This document shows, in pieces, positions 41,899 through 49,726 of a DNA stretch of 61,607 nucleotides (the stretch's first letter is position 1; the number at the start of each line of letters is the position of its first letter). The translations under genes and the position numbers were made by a program. The notes below the pieces were generated by a model, which saw only the letters and a list, made by a program, of their open reading frames with translations, was not told the origin of the DNA and did not search any database. The stretch is from contig DXEY01000155.1 in the NCBI GenBank assembly GCA_019114745.1, forward strand, positions 1 through 61,607, read 5' to 3'. The DNA comes from Candidatus Mediterraneibacter colneyensis (GTDB lineage Bacteria > Bacillota > Clostridia > Lachnospirales > Lachnospiraceae).

Positions 41899-42741
41899 AT
41901 GAACGCAGTGAGAAACGGGAAAAAACTGGATGAGATTAAGATTGAAGAACTGGAAGTATTCGCAAACCACGGGGTGTTCCCGGAGGAGACGGCGCTGGGA
42001 CAGAAATTTATTGTATCCGCGGTACTGTACACTGATACGAGGAAGGCGGGAAGGACGGATGACCTGGCGGAATCCATCCACTATGGAGAGGTGAGCGCTT
42101 TTATTGAGCTCTATCTGAAGAAACACACGTACAAACTGCTTGAGAGCGCCGCCGAAAATCTGGCGGAGGAACTTCTCCTGAAATACCCCCTGCTCATGCA
42201 GATCCGTCTTGAGATCCAGAAACCCTGGGCGCCGATCCATCTGCCCCTTAAGACGGTGAGCGTGGAGATCGTGCGCGGCCGCCATACGGCATATATCGCG
42301 CTGGGTTCCAATATCGGCGAGCGGGAGACTTTTCTGAACGACGCGGTTCGGGAGCTGAATGCAATACGCGGATGTCAGGTCAGGGCTGTGTCGCATTTTG
42401 TCGAGACGAAGCCTTACGGGGTGACAGACCAGCCTGATTTCCTGAACGGCTGTCTGGAGCTGGAGACTCTGCTGACGCCGGAAGAACTTCTGGGAGAAGT
42501 GAACCGGATCGAGAGCTGTGCCGGGCGTGAGCGGATCGAACACTGGGGCCCCCGCACGCTGGATCTTGACATTATCTTCTACGACGATATCGTACTTCAG
42601 CAACGGAATCTGTGCATCCCGCATGTGGACATGCACAGGAGACGGTTCGTTCTCGCGCCGCTCTGTGAGATCGCTCCGTATAAACGGCATCCGGTGTACG
42701 GAAAGACAGTCACGGAGATGCTTGTGGAATTGGAAGAATGA
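41899..42741 (+). CDS. folBK: Fused dihydroneopterin aldolase / HPPK (FolB-FolK)
   Basis: 280 residues. FolB domain (about 12-125): VFANHGVFPEETALGQKFIVSAVLY and LKTVSVEIVRGR. FolK domain (about 128-280): AYIALGSNIGERETFLNDAVREL, SHFVETKPYGVTDQPDFLNGC, and the ATP/Mg site RIEHWGPRTLDLDIIFYDD. Thus one polypeptide makes 6-hydroxymethyl-dihydropterin and pyrophosphorylates it for FolP. Such fusion is common in Clostridia and Bacilli. GCGGAGGAG precedes the start. Confidence 0.95.
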   Translation: MNAVRNGKKLDEIKIEELEVFANHGVFPEETALGQKFIVSAVLYTDTRKAGRTDDLAESIHYGEVSAFIELYLKKHTYKLLESAAENLAEELLLKYPLLMQIRLEIQKPWAPIHLPLKTVSVEIVRGRHTAYIALGSNIGERETFLNDAVRELNAIRGCQVRAVSHFVETKPYGVTDQPDFLNGCLELETLLTPEELLGEVNRIESCAGRERIEHWGPRTLDLDIIFYDDIVLQQRNLCIPHVDMHRRRFVLAPLCEIAPYKRHPVYGKTVTEMLVELEE

Positions 42742-42743
42742 TA

Positions 42744-42772
42744 TAGATATTCTGATACGCCTCTGATAAAAT
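42744..42772 (+). promoter_or_regulatory. Possible promoter of hydrogenase-sensor/phosphatase operon
   Basis: TAGATA (42744-42749), 17 bp and TAAAAT (42767-42772). Confidence 0.5.
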
Positions 42773-42803
42773 AGAATCATCATAGAGCAGGAGGTTGTAT
42801 CAG

Positions 42804-44513
42804 ATGAGAGTCATAGACTTTAAAGACGCGAAGTGCCGTCATTGTTACAAGTGTGTCCGCCACTGTGCGGTGAAAGCCATATCTGTGATCGATGAACAGG
42901 CGCGCATCATGGTGGATCACTGTATCAACTGCGGGCGCTGTCTGGAAGTCTGTCCCCAGAATGCCAAGACGTTCTCCAGCGACCTGGAGCGTGTAAAAGG
43001 ATATCTGCGGCAGGGGTATCGGACGGTTATATCCATCGCCCCGTCCTATGCCGGCGTGCTGGACTTCGACCGGCCGGGACAGGTAGTGGACGCCCTGCAG
43101 AAGCTGGGATTCTCTGAGGTGAGAGAGACGGCGGAGGGCGCCGCGCTTGTGACCGGTGAATACAAAAAGCTGGTGCGGGCGGGAGAGATGCCGAATATCA
43201 TCACGACCTGCTGTCCCAGCGTCAATGATCTGATCGAGAAGTATTATCCGGACTGCGCCGGGCTGATGGCTCCGGTCGTCTCCCCGATGATCGCCCACGG
43301 CAGGTATATCAAAAAGCTGTACGGGCAGGATGTAAAAGTCGTGTTCCTGGGTCCCTGCATCGCGAAAAAGCAGGAGGCGGTGGGAGACGAGCGGGTGAGA
43401 GGCGCGGTGGATGCGATCCTCACCTTTGAGGAACTGGCGTTCTGGCTGAAGGAAGCGGGGATCGACCTTCACGCGTGCGAGGACATGCCGATGGGCAATC
43501 CGGATCCGAAGATCAACCGGCTGTACCCGGTCAGCGGCGGCGTGATCCAGTCCGTGATCACGGAAGAAGAGGCGGACGGCTATCACAAGGTATTTGTGGA
43601 CGGCCTTGAGAACTGTATGGAGATGCTGGAATGCCTCCGGAGAGGCGAGCTGGAGCACTGCTTTATCGAGGCAAACGTGTGCGAGGGCGGGTGTGCGAAA
43701 GGTCCTGCTTCCGCGCACTGGAATACCTCCTATGTAAAAACGAAAGTAAAGATCGAAAACGTGGTCTCCTACAAAGCTGCCCGTGAGCTGCCCGATATGA
43801 CGGATGAAGAAATGGCAAAGAAATTTGGGGATCACAGCATCTCTGACCCGATGCCGTCTGAAGAACAGATCCGCCGGATCTTAAGATCCACCGGGAAATA
43901 TGCTCCGTCAGACGAGCTCAACTGCGGCGCCTGCGGATATTCCACCTGCCGGGAAAAAGCCGTGGCTGTCTTCCAGGGCAAGGCAGAACTGTCCATGTGC
44001 ATGCCTTATGCGCTGACCCGTGCGGAGTCCATGTCAAATGTGGTCATGGATGTGACCCCGAATATGATCTTTGTCATTGGAAGCGATATGCGGATCCTCG
44101 ACTGCAACCGGAAAGGGCAGGAACTCCTCGGCGTGGGTCATGAGGAGGCAGTGCAGCGGTACATATTTGAATTTATCGAGTCGGAAGATATCGAGAATGC
44201 CCTTCTCACCAGAGAGCCTGTACTGCACAAAAAGATCCAGCTCGACAACGGGCGGATCACCGCAGAGGAAACGATCGTGTACATCGAAAATCTCGACGCC
44301 GTACTGGTCACATTCCAGGATGTGACCCGGGAGGAGAAGCTCAAAGAACAGCGCTACAATCTGAAGGTAGAGACGGTGGAGATGGCGCAGAAGGTCATCG
44401 AGAAACAGATGATGGTGGCGCAGGAGATCGCGGGCCTTCTGGGAGAGACCACGGCGGAGACAAAAGTCACTCTTACGAAACTCAGGGATTCCATCTTGAA
44501 CGAGGAGGAATAA
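42804..44513 (+). CDS. H-cluster-like Fe-S protein with PAS domain (HydS-like sensor)
   Basis: 569 residues from ATG 42804 (CAGGAGG 9 bases upstream). Two 4Fe-4S motifs (CRHCYKCVRHC 11-21, CINCGRCLEVC 40-50), then a hydrogenase-like domain with L1 TTCCPSV (Cys136/137), L2 GPCIAKKQE (Cys185) and L3 NVCEGGCAKG (Cys293, 297), lacking the GGGQP part. A FeS motif CGACGYSTC (374-382), a PAS domain (about 408-510; FVIGSDMRILDCNRKGQELLG) and a C-terminal helical segment follow. This is the layout of putative hydrogen-sensing [FeFe] hydrogenases. It lies three bases before a SpoIIE-type phosphatase, its likely output. Confidence 0.85.
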   Translation: MRVIDFKDAKCRHCYKCVRHCAVKAISVIDEQARIMVDHCINCGRCLEVCPQNAKTFSSDLERVKGYLRQGYRTVISIAPSYAGVLDFDRPGQVVDALQKLGFSEVRETAEGAALVTGEYKKLVRAGEMPNIITTCCPSVNDLIEKYYPDCAGLMAPVVSPMIAHGRYIKKLYGQDVKVVFLGPCIAKKQEAVGDERVRGAVDAILTFEELAFWLKEAGIDLHACEDMPMGNPDPKINRLYPVSGGVIQSVITEEEADGYHKVFVDGLENCMEMLECLRRGELEHCFIEANVCEGGCAKGPASAHWNTSYVKTKVKIENVVSYKAARELPDMTDEEMAKKFGDHSISDPMPSEEQIRRILRSTGKYAPSDELNCGACGYSTCREKAVAVFQGKAELSMCMPYALTRAESMSNVVMDVTPNMIFVIGSDMRILDCNRKGQELLGVGHEEAVQRYIFEFIESEDIENALLTREPVLHKKIQLDNGRITAEETIVYIENLDAVLVTFQDVTREEKLKEQRYNLKVETVEMAQKVIEKQMMVAQEIAGLLGETTAETKVTLTKLRDSILNEEE

Positions 44514-44516
44514 AGG

Positions 44517-45692
44517 ATGAGCGTGAGTATTGATGTTGCCTGGAAGAGCCTGAACAAACACCGGGAAGAACTGTGCGGAGACAAAGTGGAGATCATAAAA
44601 CGGGAGGACTCGGACATCGTGATCCTGGCGGACGGAATGGGCAGCGGGGTCAAGGCGAATATCCTTGCGACGCTGACCTCGAAGATTCTGGGAACGATGC
44701 TCTGTGAGGGGGCGAAGATCGAGTCCTGTGTGGAGACGATCGCGAAAACACTTCCGGTCTGCAAGGTAAGGAAAGTGGCGTACGCCACATTTTCCATCCT
44801 TCAGATCTTTCATAACGGGAGCGCCTATCTGGCTGAGTTTGACAATCCCTCCTGTGTGTTTATCCGTGACGGAAAGATTGTGCGCTATCCTTGGGAAATG
44901 CGGGAAATTGAAGGGAAAAAGATCCACGAATACAGGTTTACTGTAAAGAAAAACGACTGCTTTGTCCTGATGAGCGACGGGGTGATCTATGCTGGCGCGG
45001 GTTCTATACTCGATCTGCAGGGCTGGACCTGGGATGCAATGGCAGATTATACGCTGAAATGTACGAAACAGACGCTCTCGGCGTCCCGGCTGGCAGTGAT
45101 GCTCAGCCAGGCGTGCGACGAGCTGTATGAAGAGAAGCCCGGCGACGATACGACGGTGGCGGTCGCACGGGTGATCGAGCGCCGCGTGGTCAATATATTT
45201 ACCGGGCCGCCAAAGTCCAAAGAAGACGACGGGATCCTGATGCATGACTTCATGCACACAGAAGGGAAAAAGGTCGTGGCAGGCGGAACCAGCGCCAATA
45301 TCGCCGCCAGGATCCTGGGAAAGGAGATTGTCACAAAAGTCGACAGCCGCAATCCGGACGTCCCGCCGATGGCAGTGATCGACGGGATCGACCTTGTGAC
45401 AGAAGGGGTGCTCACCCTCGGCAAGAGCCTGAAACTACTGAAGAAATACGTCCGTGATGAGTTCGACGCGGACTTTTTCGACGAGCTGGATGCGGATAAT
45501 GGGGCTTCCAGGCTTGCAAAGCTTCTCATCGAAGAGTGTACGGAGCTGAATCTCTTTGTGGGGACAGCGGTCAATGACGCCCACAGGGAATCCGAACTGA
45601 ATTTTGACCTGAGCATGCGTCAGAATCTCGTGGAGCAGCTGATCCGGACGATGGAAGAGATGGGAAAGACCGTTCGGGTAAAATACTACTGA
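44517..45692 (+). CDS. SpoIIE/PP2C-type serine phosphatase
   Basis: 391 residues. PP2C/SpoIIE metal motifs: Asp-Gly in VILADGMGSGVKAN (about 39-52), FVLMSDGVIYAG, and DDTTVAVARV near 214-223. The last 170 residues (VNIFTGPPKSKEDDGIL to the end) form a second domain, with VVAGGTSANIAARILGKEI, similar to extensions of other hydrogenase-associated SpoIIE proteins. This phosphatase type dephosphorylates STAS-like proteins. AAGGATG overlaps the previous stop; translational coupling to the HydS-like sensor is near certain. Confidence 0.87.
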   Translation: MSVSIDVAWKSLNKHREELCGDKVEIIKREDSDIVILADGMGSGVKANILATLTSKILGTMLCEGAKIESCVETIAKTLPVCKVRKVAYATFSILQIFHNGSAYLAEFDNPSCVFIRDGKIVRYPWEMREIEGKKIHEYRFTVKKNDCFVLMSDGVIYAGAGSILDLQGWTWDAMADYTLKCTKQTLSASRLAVMLSQACDELYEEKPGDDTTVAVARVIERRVVNIFTGPPKSKEDDGILMHDFMHTEGKKVVAGGTSANIAARILGKEIVTKVDSRNPDVPPMAVIDGIDLVTEGVLTLGKSLKLLKKYVRDEFDADFFDELDADNGASRLAKLLIEECTELNLFVGTAVNDAHRESELNFDLSMRQNLVEQLIRTMEEMGKTVRVKYY

Positions 45693-46564
45693 GACGCGTC
45701 CTGCCCAGCCAGCTCTTCCAGAGGCCTGATCTGGTAGCCCATGTCCTCCCATCTGGTCAGGAGTTCGTCGAGGATCGCATCGTTTGTCCGGGACGTGCTG
45801 TGGAGCAGGACGACGGCTCCCGGATGGATGCGCCGGGTCAGGATATCGAGGGCTTCTTCCTCTGAGGGCTGGTCGTCCTCATACCAGTCCACATAGGCGA
45901 GGCTCCAGAAGAAGGTCCTGTATCCCAGTTCTTTTGCCATCTGCAGGTTCGGTTCGCTGTATTTTCCCTGAGGCGGACGGTAATACCGGGGCATTTCCTG
46001 TCCCGTTGTTTCGAGGAAGGTATTCTCTACCGCTTCCAGTTCTTTACGGAAAGCTTCCAGCGTGGAGATCTGTGACATATCGGGGTGATGCTGGGTGTGG
46101 TTGCCTACGGTGTGACCTTCTTCCACCATGCGGCAGACCAGCTCCGGTTCGGATTCGATATAAGTGCCGACGACAAAGAAGGCGGCGGATACCTGGTGTT
46201 TCTTTAGCGTGTCGAGGATAGAAGCAGTGCAGCCGTTCTCGTATCCCGCGTCAAAAGTCAGGTAGAGCACTTTCTCATCAGTCTGTCCGGCATAATACGA
46301 GTCGTATTGGGCGAGTTCCTCCGCGGTGGCGTTGCCTGCCGGGGGTTCCCCGTCCTGCTGAAAGCTCAGGCCCCAGTTCCCTTCGGCGGATGCAGTGACC
46401 GCCTCTTCGTGGAATACAGAGTGTTCGTTTCTGTGTGTCAGGGCGGCGGCGCCGCTTCCGATGAGATAGGCGCAAAGGAAAAGAATGAGGAAGGCGATGC
46501 TCTTTTTCATCTGAAAGAGTTTTTCGGCGGATCGTTTGAAAAAACGGGGCTGGTGACGGTTCAT
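45686..46564 (-). CDS. pdaA: Polysaccharide deacetylase PdaA-like
   Basis: 292 residues. A membrane helix (KKSIAFLILFLCAYLIGSG, residues about 20-38) anchors the protein. WGLSFQQDGEPPAG followed by YLTFDAGYENGCTASILDTL is the PdaA subgroup; metal ligands follow in GHTVGNHTQHHPDMS and YYRPPQGKYSEPNL. The late FWSLAYVDWY and GAVVLLHSTSRTNDAILDEL are typical. The family removes acetyl groups from muramic acid to form delta-lactam in spore cortex, supporting a spore former. CGGGAG precedes the ATG. It is convergent with the phosphatase, overlapping by 7 bases. Confidence 0.88.
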   Translation of the reverse strand: MNRHQPRFFKRSAEKLFQMKKSIAFLILFLCAYLIGSGAAALTHRNEHSVFHEEAVTASAEGNWGLSFQQDGEPPAGNATAEELAQYDSYYAGQTDEKVLYLTFDAGYENGCTASILDTLKKHQVSAAFFVVGTYIESEPELVCRMVEEGHTVGNHTQHHPDMSQISTLEAFRKELEAVENTFLETTGQEMPRYYRPPQGKYSEPNLQMAKELGYRTFFWSLAYVDWYEDDQPSEEEALDILTRRIHPGAVVLLHSTSRTNDAILDELLTRWEDMGYQIRPLEELAGQDASQ

Positions 46565-46615
46565 AAATGCTCCCGGTCAATAGAAGTTTTATAACAATAT
46601 ATGAGCGAACCGGCA

Positions 46616-46644
46616 TTGAAATGTCCGGGATTTTCTGATATTAT
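46616..46644 (+). promoter_or_regulatory. Promoter of microcompartment shell genes
   Basis: TTGAAA (46616-46621), 17 bp and TATTAT (46639-46644). Confidence 0.6.
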
Positions 46645-46696
46645 AGCAATAGATATGGAAAAGTTTTACGTTATCAGGAAGATGCAGGAGGAAGTT

Positions 46697-46996
46697 ATGG
46701 CGGAAGAATATACAGGAATGGCGATCGGAGTATTTGAGCTGGAGAGCGAGTGTATCTGCTTCGTGGCTCTCGATGCGGCGGCAAAAGCTGCAAATGTGAA
46801 GATTCAGGGAGTGGAGAGGAACCGTCTGAAAGCAGGGGCGTGCGTCAAGATGAGAGGCACGGTATCTGATGTGAAGGCTGCGATGGAGGCGGCTCTCGAA
46901 GCGGCGAGACCGCGCACAAAGATATTTTCCCATACAGTGATCGCATCGCCCTCCGGGGATACGGAGACAGCGATCGCTATGACGATCGGGAAATAA
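46697..46996 (+). CDS. Bacterial microcompartment (BMC-domain) protein 1
   Basis: 99 residues from ATG 46697, preceded by GCAGGAGG and consistent with a transcript start near 46651; an in-frame ATG at 46601 lies before the promoter. The BMC hexamer fold is visible in MAIGVFELESECICFVALDAAAKAANVKIQGVERNRLKAGACVKMRGTVSDVKAAMEAALEAA: the opening GxxE motif, DAAxKAANV and G-x-VxxVKAA. It is a standard hexamer-size shell protein. No cargo enzyme is next to it. Confidence 0.85.
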   Translation: MAEEYTGMAIGVFELESECICFVALDAAAKAANVKIQGVERNRLKAGACVKMRGTVSDVKAAMEAALEAARPRTKIFSHTVIASPSGDTETAIAMTIGK

Positions 46997-47029
46997 CCGG
47001 AGAGTTTAGGAAAGGACAGGTACGCAGAG

Positions 47030-47317
47030 ATGACATATGGAGCTTATGGGCTGGTAGAAGTTGTGGGAGAGGCAAACGCCGTTTTGGTGACAGACCGCAT
47101 GCTGAAGACTGCTGAGGTCGAGTATGTGACCCAGGATACAAAATGCGGAGGACACGCGCTTGTATTTATCGGAGGAAGCGTGTCGGCTGTGACATCTGCG
47201 GTGGACAGCGTGAAGGAAGATCCGCCGTGCGAGGTAGTGGAGACAGCGGTGATTTCAAACCCGTCCCAGGAGATGGTCGATATCGTAGAGGAGTTCTGCC
47301 GGAGAAGGAAGAAATAA
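47030..47317 (+). CDS. Bacterial microcompartment (BMC-domain) protein 2
   Basis: 95 residues. Single BMC domain: AYGLVEVVGEANAVLVTDRMLKTAEVEYVTQDTKCGGHALVFIGGSVSAVTSAVDSV, then a short C-terminal tail (SQEMVDIVEEFCRRRKK) that is basic. It diverges from the first copy (for example T-C-GGHALV in the pore region). It follows 33 bases after the first, so a two-gene operon. Hexamer pore residues differ, so the two probably make mixed shells or have lost the shell role. Confidence 0.83.
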   Translation: MTYGAYGLVEVVGEANAVLVTDRMLKTAEVEYVTQDTKCGGHALVFIGGSVSAVTSAVDSVKEDPPCEVVETAVISNPSQEMVDIVEEFCRRRKK

Positions 47318-47349
47318 TCCTTCCGCACAGCAGGATAAACAGAGAACAC

Positions 47350-47408
47350 AAGAGCCGTATTTCCGGATGCAGGACATCATTCCTGCCGATGGAAATACGG
47401 CTCTTTTA
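47350..47408 (+). terminator. Terminator after BMC genes
   Basis: Stem AGAGCCGTATTTCC (47351-47364)/GGAAATACGGCTCT (47391-47404), 14 perfect base pairs with a 26-base loop, followed by TTTA. Confidence 0.8.
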
Positions 47409-47414
47409 TGCTGG

Positions 47415-47443
47415 TGGACAATTGCGGGAAAGGATAGTAAAAT
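47415..47443 (+). promoter_or_regulatory. Promoter of HAD hydrolase/D-LDH operon
   Basis: TGGACA (47415-47420), 17 bp and TAAAAT (47438-47443). Confidence 0.6.
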
Positions 47444-47478
47444 GTAAGATGGAGTTTTAGAATGAAATGGAGTATGGC

Positions 47479-48273
47479 ATGGAAAGATCAGTTTTATTTT
47501 TTGATATTGACGGGACTCTGCTGAGTGAAAATACAGGAGAAATCCCGGACAGCGCCATCCGTGCGCTTGATGCGGCAAGGAATGCCGGACATCTTTTGTT
47601 CATCAATACCGGAAGGACGATCTGCAGTGTGCCTGCTGAGATCAGGAGATATCCTTTTGACGGATATCTGTGCGGGTGCGGTACATGTATCGTTTACCGT
47701 GACGAAGTGCTCTTCTCTCGTTCGATACCTGAGGACAGAGGAGATGCAATCATCCGAAAGATCGCAGAGTGCAGACTGGGAGGGATCGCCGAAGGATCGG
47801 AGGATGTTTACTTCCCCGGATATATTACCCGTTTTGACAAGCTGGAAACAACCAGGCGGTATTTCCTGCGCAGAGGTATGGGAATGGAGCATCCTCTGGA
47901 AAAAGGCGGTTTTATCTACGACAAATTATTTATCTATGTGGATGAGAAGAGTGATTTCGAGAGCTTCCGGGAATACCTCTCGCCGGATATGGAAGCCCTT
48001 GACCGGGGCGGGAACGCTTATGAGATCGTGCAGAAAGGATATTCAAAAGCTACGGCGTGCCAGTTTATCATGGATAAATTCGGCATTGGGAAAGAGAACG
48101 CCTATGTATTCGGCGACAGCAGCAATGACCTGTCTATGTTCCAGTTTGCCGTCCACACAGTTGCAATGGGACATCACGATGCGGTGCTTGAGCCCTGGAC
48201 AGAATTTGTCACAAAGGCGGTAGAAGAGGACGGGATCGCGTATGCCATGGAACACTACAGGCTGAATGTCTGA
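47479..48273 (+). CDS. HAD-superfamily phosphatase, Cof type
   Basis: 264 residues from ATG 47479 (GGAG six bases before); an in-frame ATG four codons upstream is an alternative. HAD motif I FFDIDGTLLSEN (residues about 6-17), motif II TGRT, the C2-type cap and motif IV YVFGDSSNDLSMF with the metal-binding Asp pair. Cof/YbjI proteins dephosphorylate sugar phosphates and flavin precursors; the substrate cannot be told. Six bases before the D-isomer dehydrogenase, so likely cotranscribed. Confidence 0.88.
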   Translation: MERSVLFFDIDGTLLSENTGEIPDSAIRALDAARNAGHLLFINTGRTICSVPAEIRRYPFDGYLCGCGTCIVYRDEVLFSRSIPEDRGDAIIRKIAECRLGGIAEGSEDVYFPGYITRFDKLETTRRYFLRRGMGMEHPLEKGGFIYDKLFIYVDEKSDFESFREYLSPDMEALDRGGNAYEIVQKGYSKATACQFIMDKFGIGKENAYVFGDSSNDLSMFQFAVHTVAMGHHDAVLEPWTEFVTKAVEEDGIAYAMEHYRLNV

Positions 48274-48297
48274 CAAAGCGTGGCGGAAGGGAGAAAA

Positions 48298-49284
48298 ATG
48301 ATGAAAGTTTTTGTGTATAATTACCGGGAATTTGACGAGGCGGAGTATTTCCGGAAGTTCTCCGGGGAGTACGGCGTGGAGCTGGGGATCTCGGCGGATG
48401 CGCCTGATCTGGAAAACGCGTGTCTGGCAGAAGGGTATGAGTATGTGAGCATCATTACCTCGAAGATAGACCGGGATCTGATGAAGAAGTTCCACGAGTA
48501 TGGGGTAAAGATGATATCTACCCGCACCATCGGATACGACCACGTGGACATAGAGGCGGCAAAGGAGTTTGGGATCCATGTGAGTAATGTGTCCTATTCG
48601 CCGGAATGTGTGGCAGACTATACGGTCATGCTGATGCTCATGTCCATACGGAAGATGAAGCGGATCATGCAGAGGGAGGAGATCAACGATTTCTCCCTTC
48701 CCGGCATCCAGGGGAGAGAACTTCCAAACTTTACGGTAGGCGTGCTCGGGACAGGGAGGATCGGACGCGCTGTGATCCGTGACCTGTCGGGATTCGGGTG
48801 TAAGATCTACGCGTACGACAAGTATGAAAACGAGGAAGTGAAAGCACACGCACAGTATGCGGATCTGGATACGATCTACCGGGAGTGCGACCTGATCACC
48901 CTCCATATGCCGCTGCTCGAAGACAATTTCCACCTGATCGACAGCAGCGCAGTCGCAAAGATGAAGGATGGAGTCGTCATCGTCAATACGGCGAGAGGCG
49001 GCCTGATCGATACGAAAGCGCTGATCGAAGGGATCGAGTCGGGCAAGATCAGCGCGGCAGGGCTGGACGTGATCGAGGATGAGTTTGGCATGTATTATTA
49101 TGACCGGAAATCAGATGTGTTAAGCAAGCGGGATCTGTATATCCTGAGAGGATTCCCGAATGTGATCGTCACCCCGCACATGGCGTTCTATACCGACCAG
49201 GCGGTGAGCGATATGGTGAAAAATTCCCTCCTGAGCTGTATGTATCATGCCGAAGGCAGAGAAGATCCGTGGACGGTCGTGTAG
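48298..49284 (+). CDS. D-isomer specific 2-hydroxyacid dehydrogenase (D-lactate dehydrogenase-like)
   Basis: 328 residues. The NAD-binding motif is GVLGTGRIGRAVI, followed by DKYENEE. Catalytic set: Arg in VNTARGGLIDT, Glu near DVIEDEFGMYYYD, and His in VIVTPHMAFYTDQA. The insertion MYYYDRKSDVLSKRDLYIL before the His is typical of the D-lactate dehydrogenase (LdhA/VanH) branch. It probably reduces pyruvate or another 2-keto acid with NADH. Two ATGs (48298 and 48301) follow GGAAGGGAG. Confidence 0.88.
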   Translation: MMKVFVYNYREFDEAEYFRKFSGEYGVELGISADAPDLENACLAEGYEYVSIITSKIDRDLMKKFHEYGVKMISTRTIGYDHVDIEAAKEFGIHVSNVSYSPECVADYTVMLMLMSIRKMKRIMQREEINDFSLPGIQGRELPNFTVGVLGTGRIGRAVIRDLSGFGCKIYAYDKYENEEVKAHAQYADLDTIYRECDLITLHMPLLEDNFHLIDSSAVAKMKDGVVIVNTARGGLIDTKALIEGIESGKISAAGLDVIEDEFGMYYYDRKSDVLSKRDLYILRGFPNVIVTPHMAFYTDQAVSDMVKNSLLSCMYHAEGREDPWTVV

Positions 49285-49334
49285 GGGAGTGCGAGGCACT
49301 TTGGAGTGAGTTTACAAAAATCTGCACCTTTTTC

Positions 49335-49363
49335 TTGACAATCCGATATACTGGTGATACAAT
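49335..49363 (+). promoter_or_regulatory. Promoter of trp operon
   Basis: Perfect TTGACA (49335-49340), 17 bp and TACAAT (49358-49363), the best promoter in the window. Confidence 0.85.
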
Positions 49364-49369
49364 AGCAAA

Positions 49370-49660
49370 TATTTTAATAGAGTAAACCGTTGAAGCGGAG
49401 ATAACGGCAATGATGCCTTTACAGAGAGCCTGAGATGCTGAGAATCAGGTGAGAAACAAGTTGTCAAATGGACCGCTGAGGGCGCAGTCAAATGTGGTAT
49501 TCACAGAGTATTCTGCGACGTTGCAGGCAGACGTCATTTGCCGGGGATATGTTGGTATCCTGCTAAGCGCACGGGTCATGCCGTGAATCAAGGTGGCACC
49601 GCGGATAAATGTTTTTATTCGTCCTTGACAGAGTATATATCTCTGTTAAGGGCGTTTTTG
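49370..49660 (+). promoter_or_regulatory. Trp-specific T-box riboswitch and its terminator
   Basis: Senses uncharged tRNA-Trp. The Stem I closing helix pairs AGCGG (49394-49398) with CCGCT (49473-49477). The specifier codon TGG (49469-49471), followed by the usual purine, lies just before the 3' strand. The conserved T-box AAGGTGGCACCGCGG (49590-49604) carries TGGC in its bulge, complementary to GCCA at the tRNA-Trp 3' end (discriminator G). The terminator is the stem CCTTgACAGAG/CTCTGTtAAGG within 49621-49653 followed by TTTTTG. Uncharged tRNA would stabilise the antiterminator and switch on trpEGDCFBA. Confidence 0.93.
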
Positions 49661-49666
49661 TTTTAT

Positions 49667-49705
49667 AAGACTCCTTTGACCGGGATATAAGATCAAAGGA
49701 GTCTT
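49667..49705 (+). repeat. Perfect 13-bp hairpin in front of trpE
   Basis: AAGACTCCTTTGA (49667-49679) and TCAAAGGAGTCTT (49693-49705), loop of 13 bases, then TATTATTT. It comes after the T-box terminator and ends 9 bases before the trpE ribosome binding site GGAGG. It could be a second terminator, but its T-tract is poor. Confidence 0.6.
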
Positions 49706-49726
49706 TATTATTTGGAGGAACTGATC

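Noticed and set aside
44034..45257. Minus-strand open frame of 407 codons
   Set aside because: Antisense to the HydS-like sensor and phosphatase; no domain, and composition typical of an antisense shadow.
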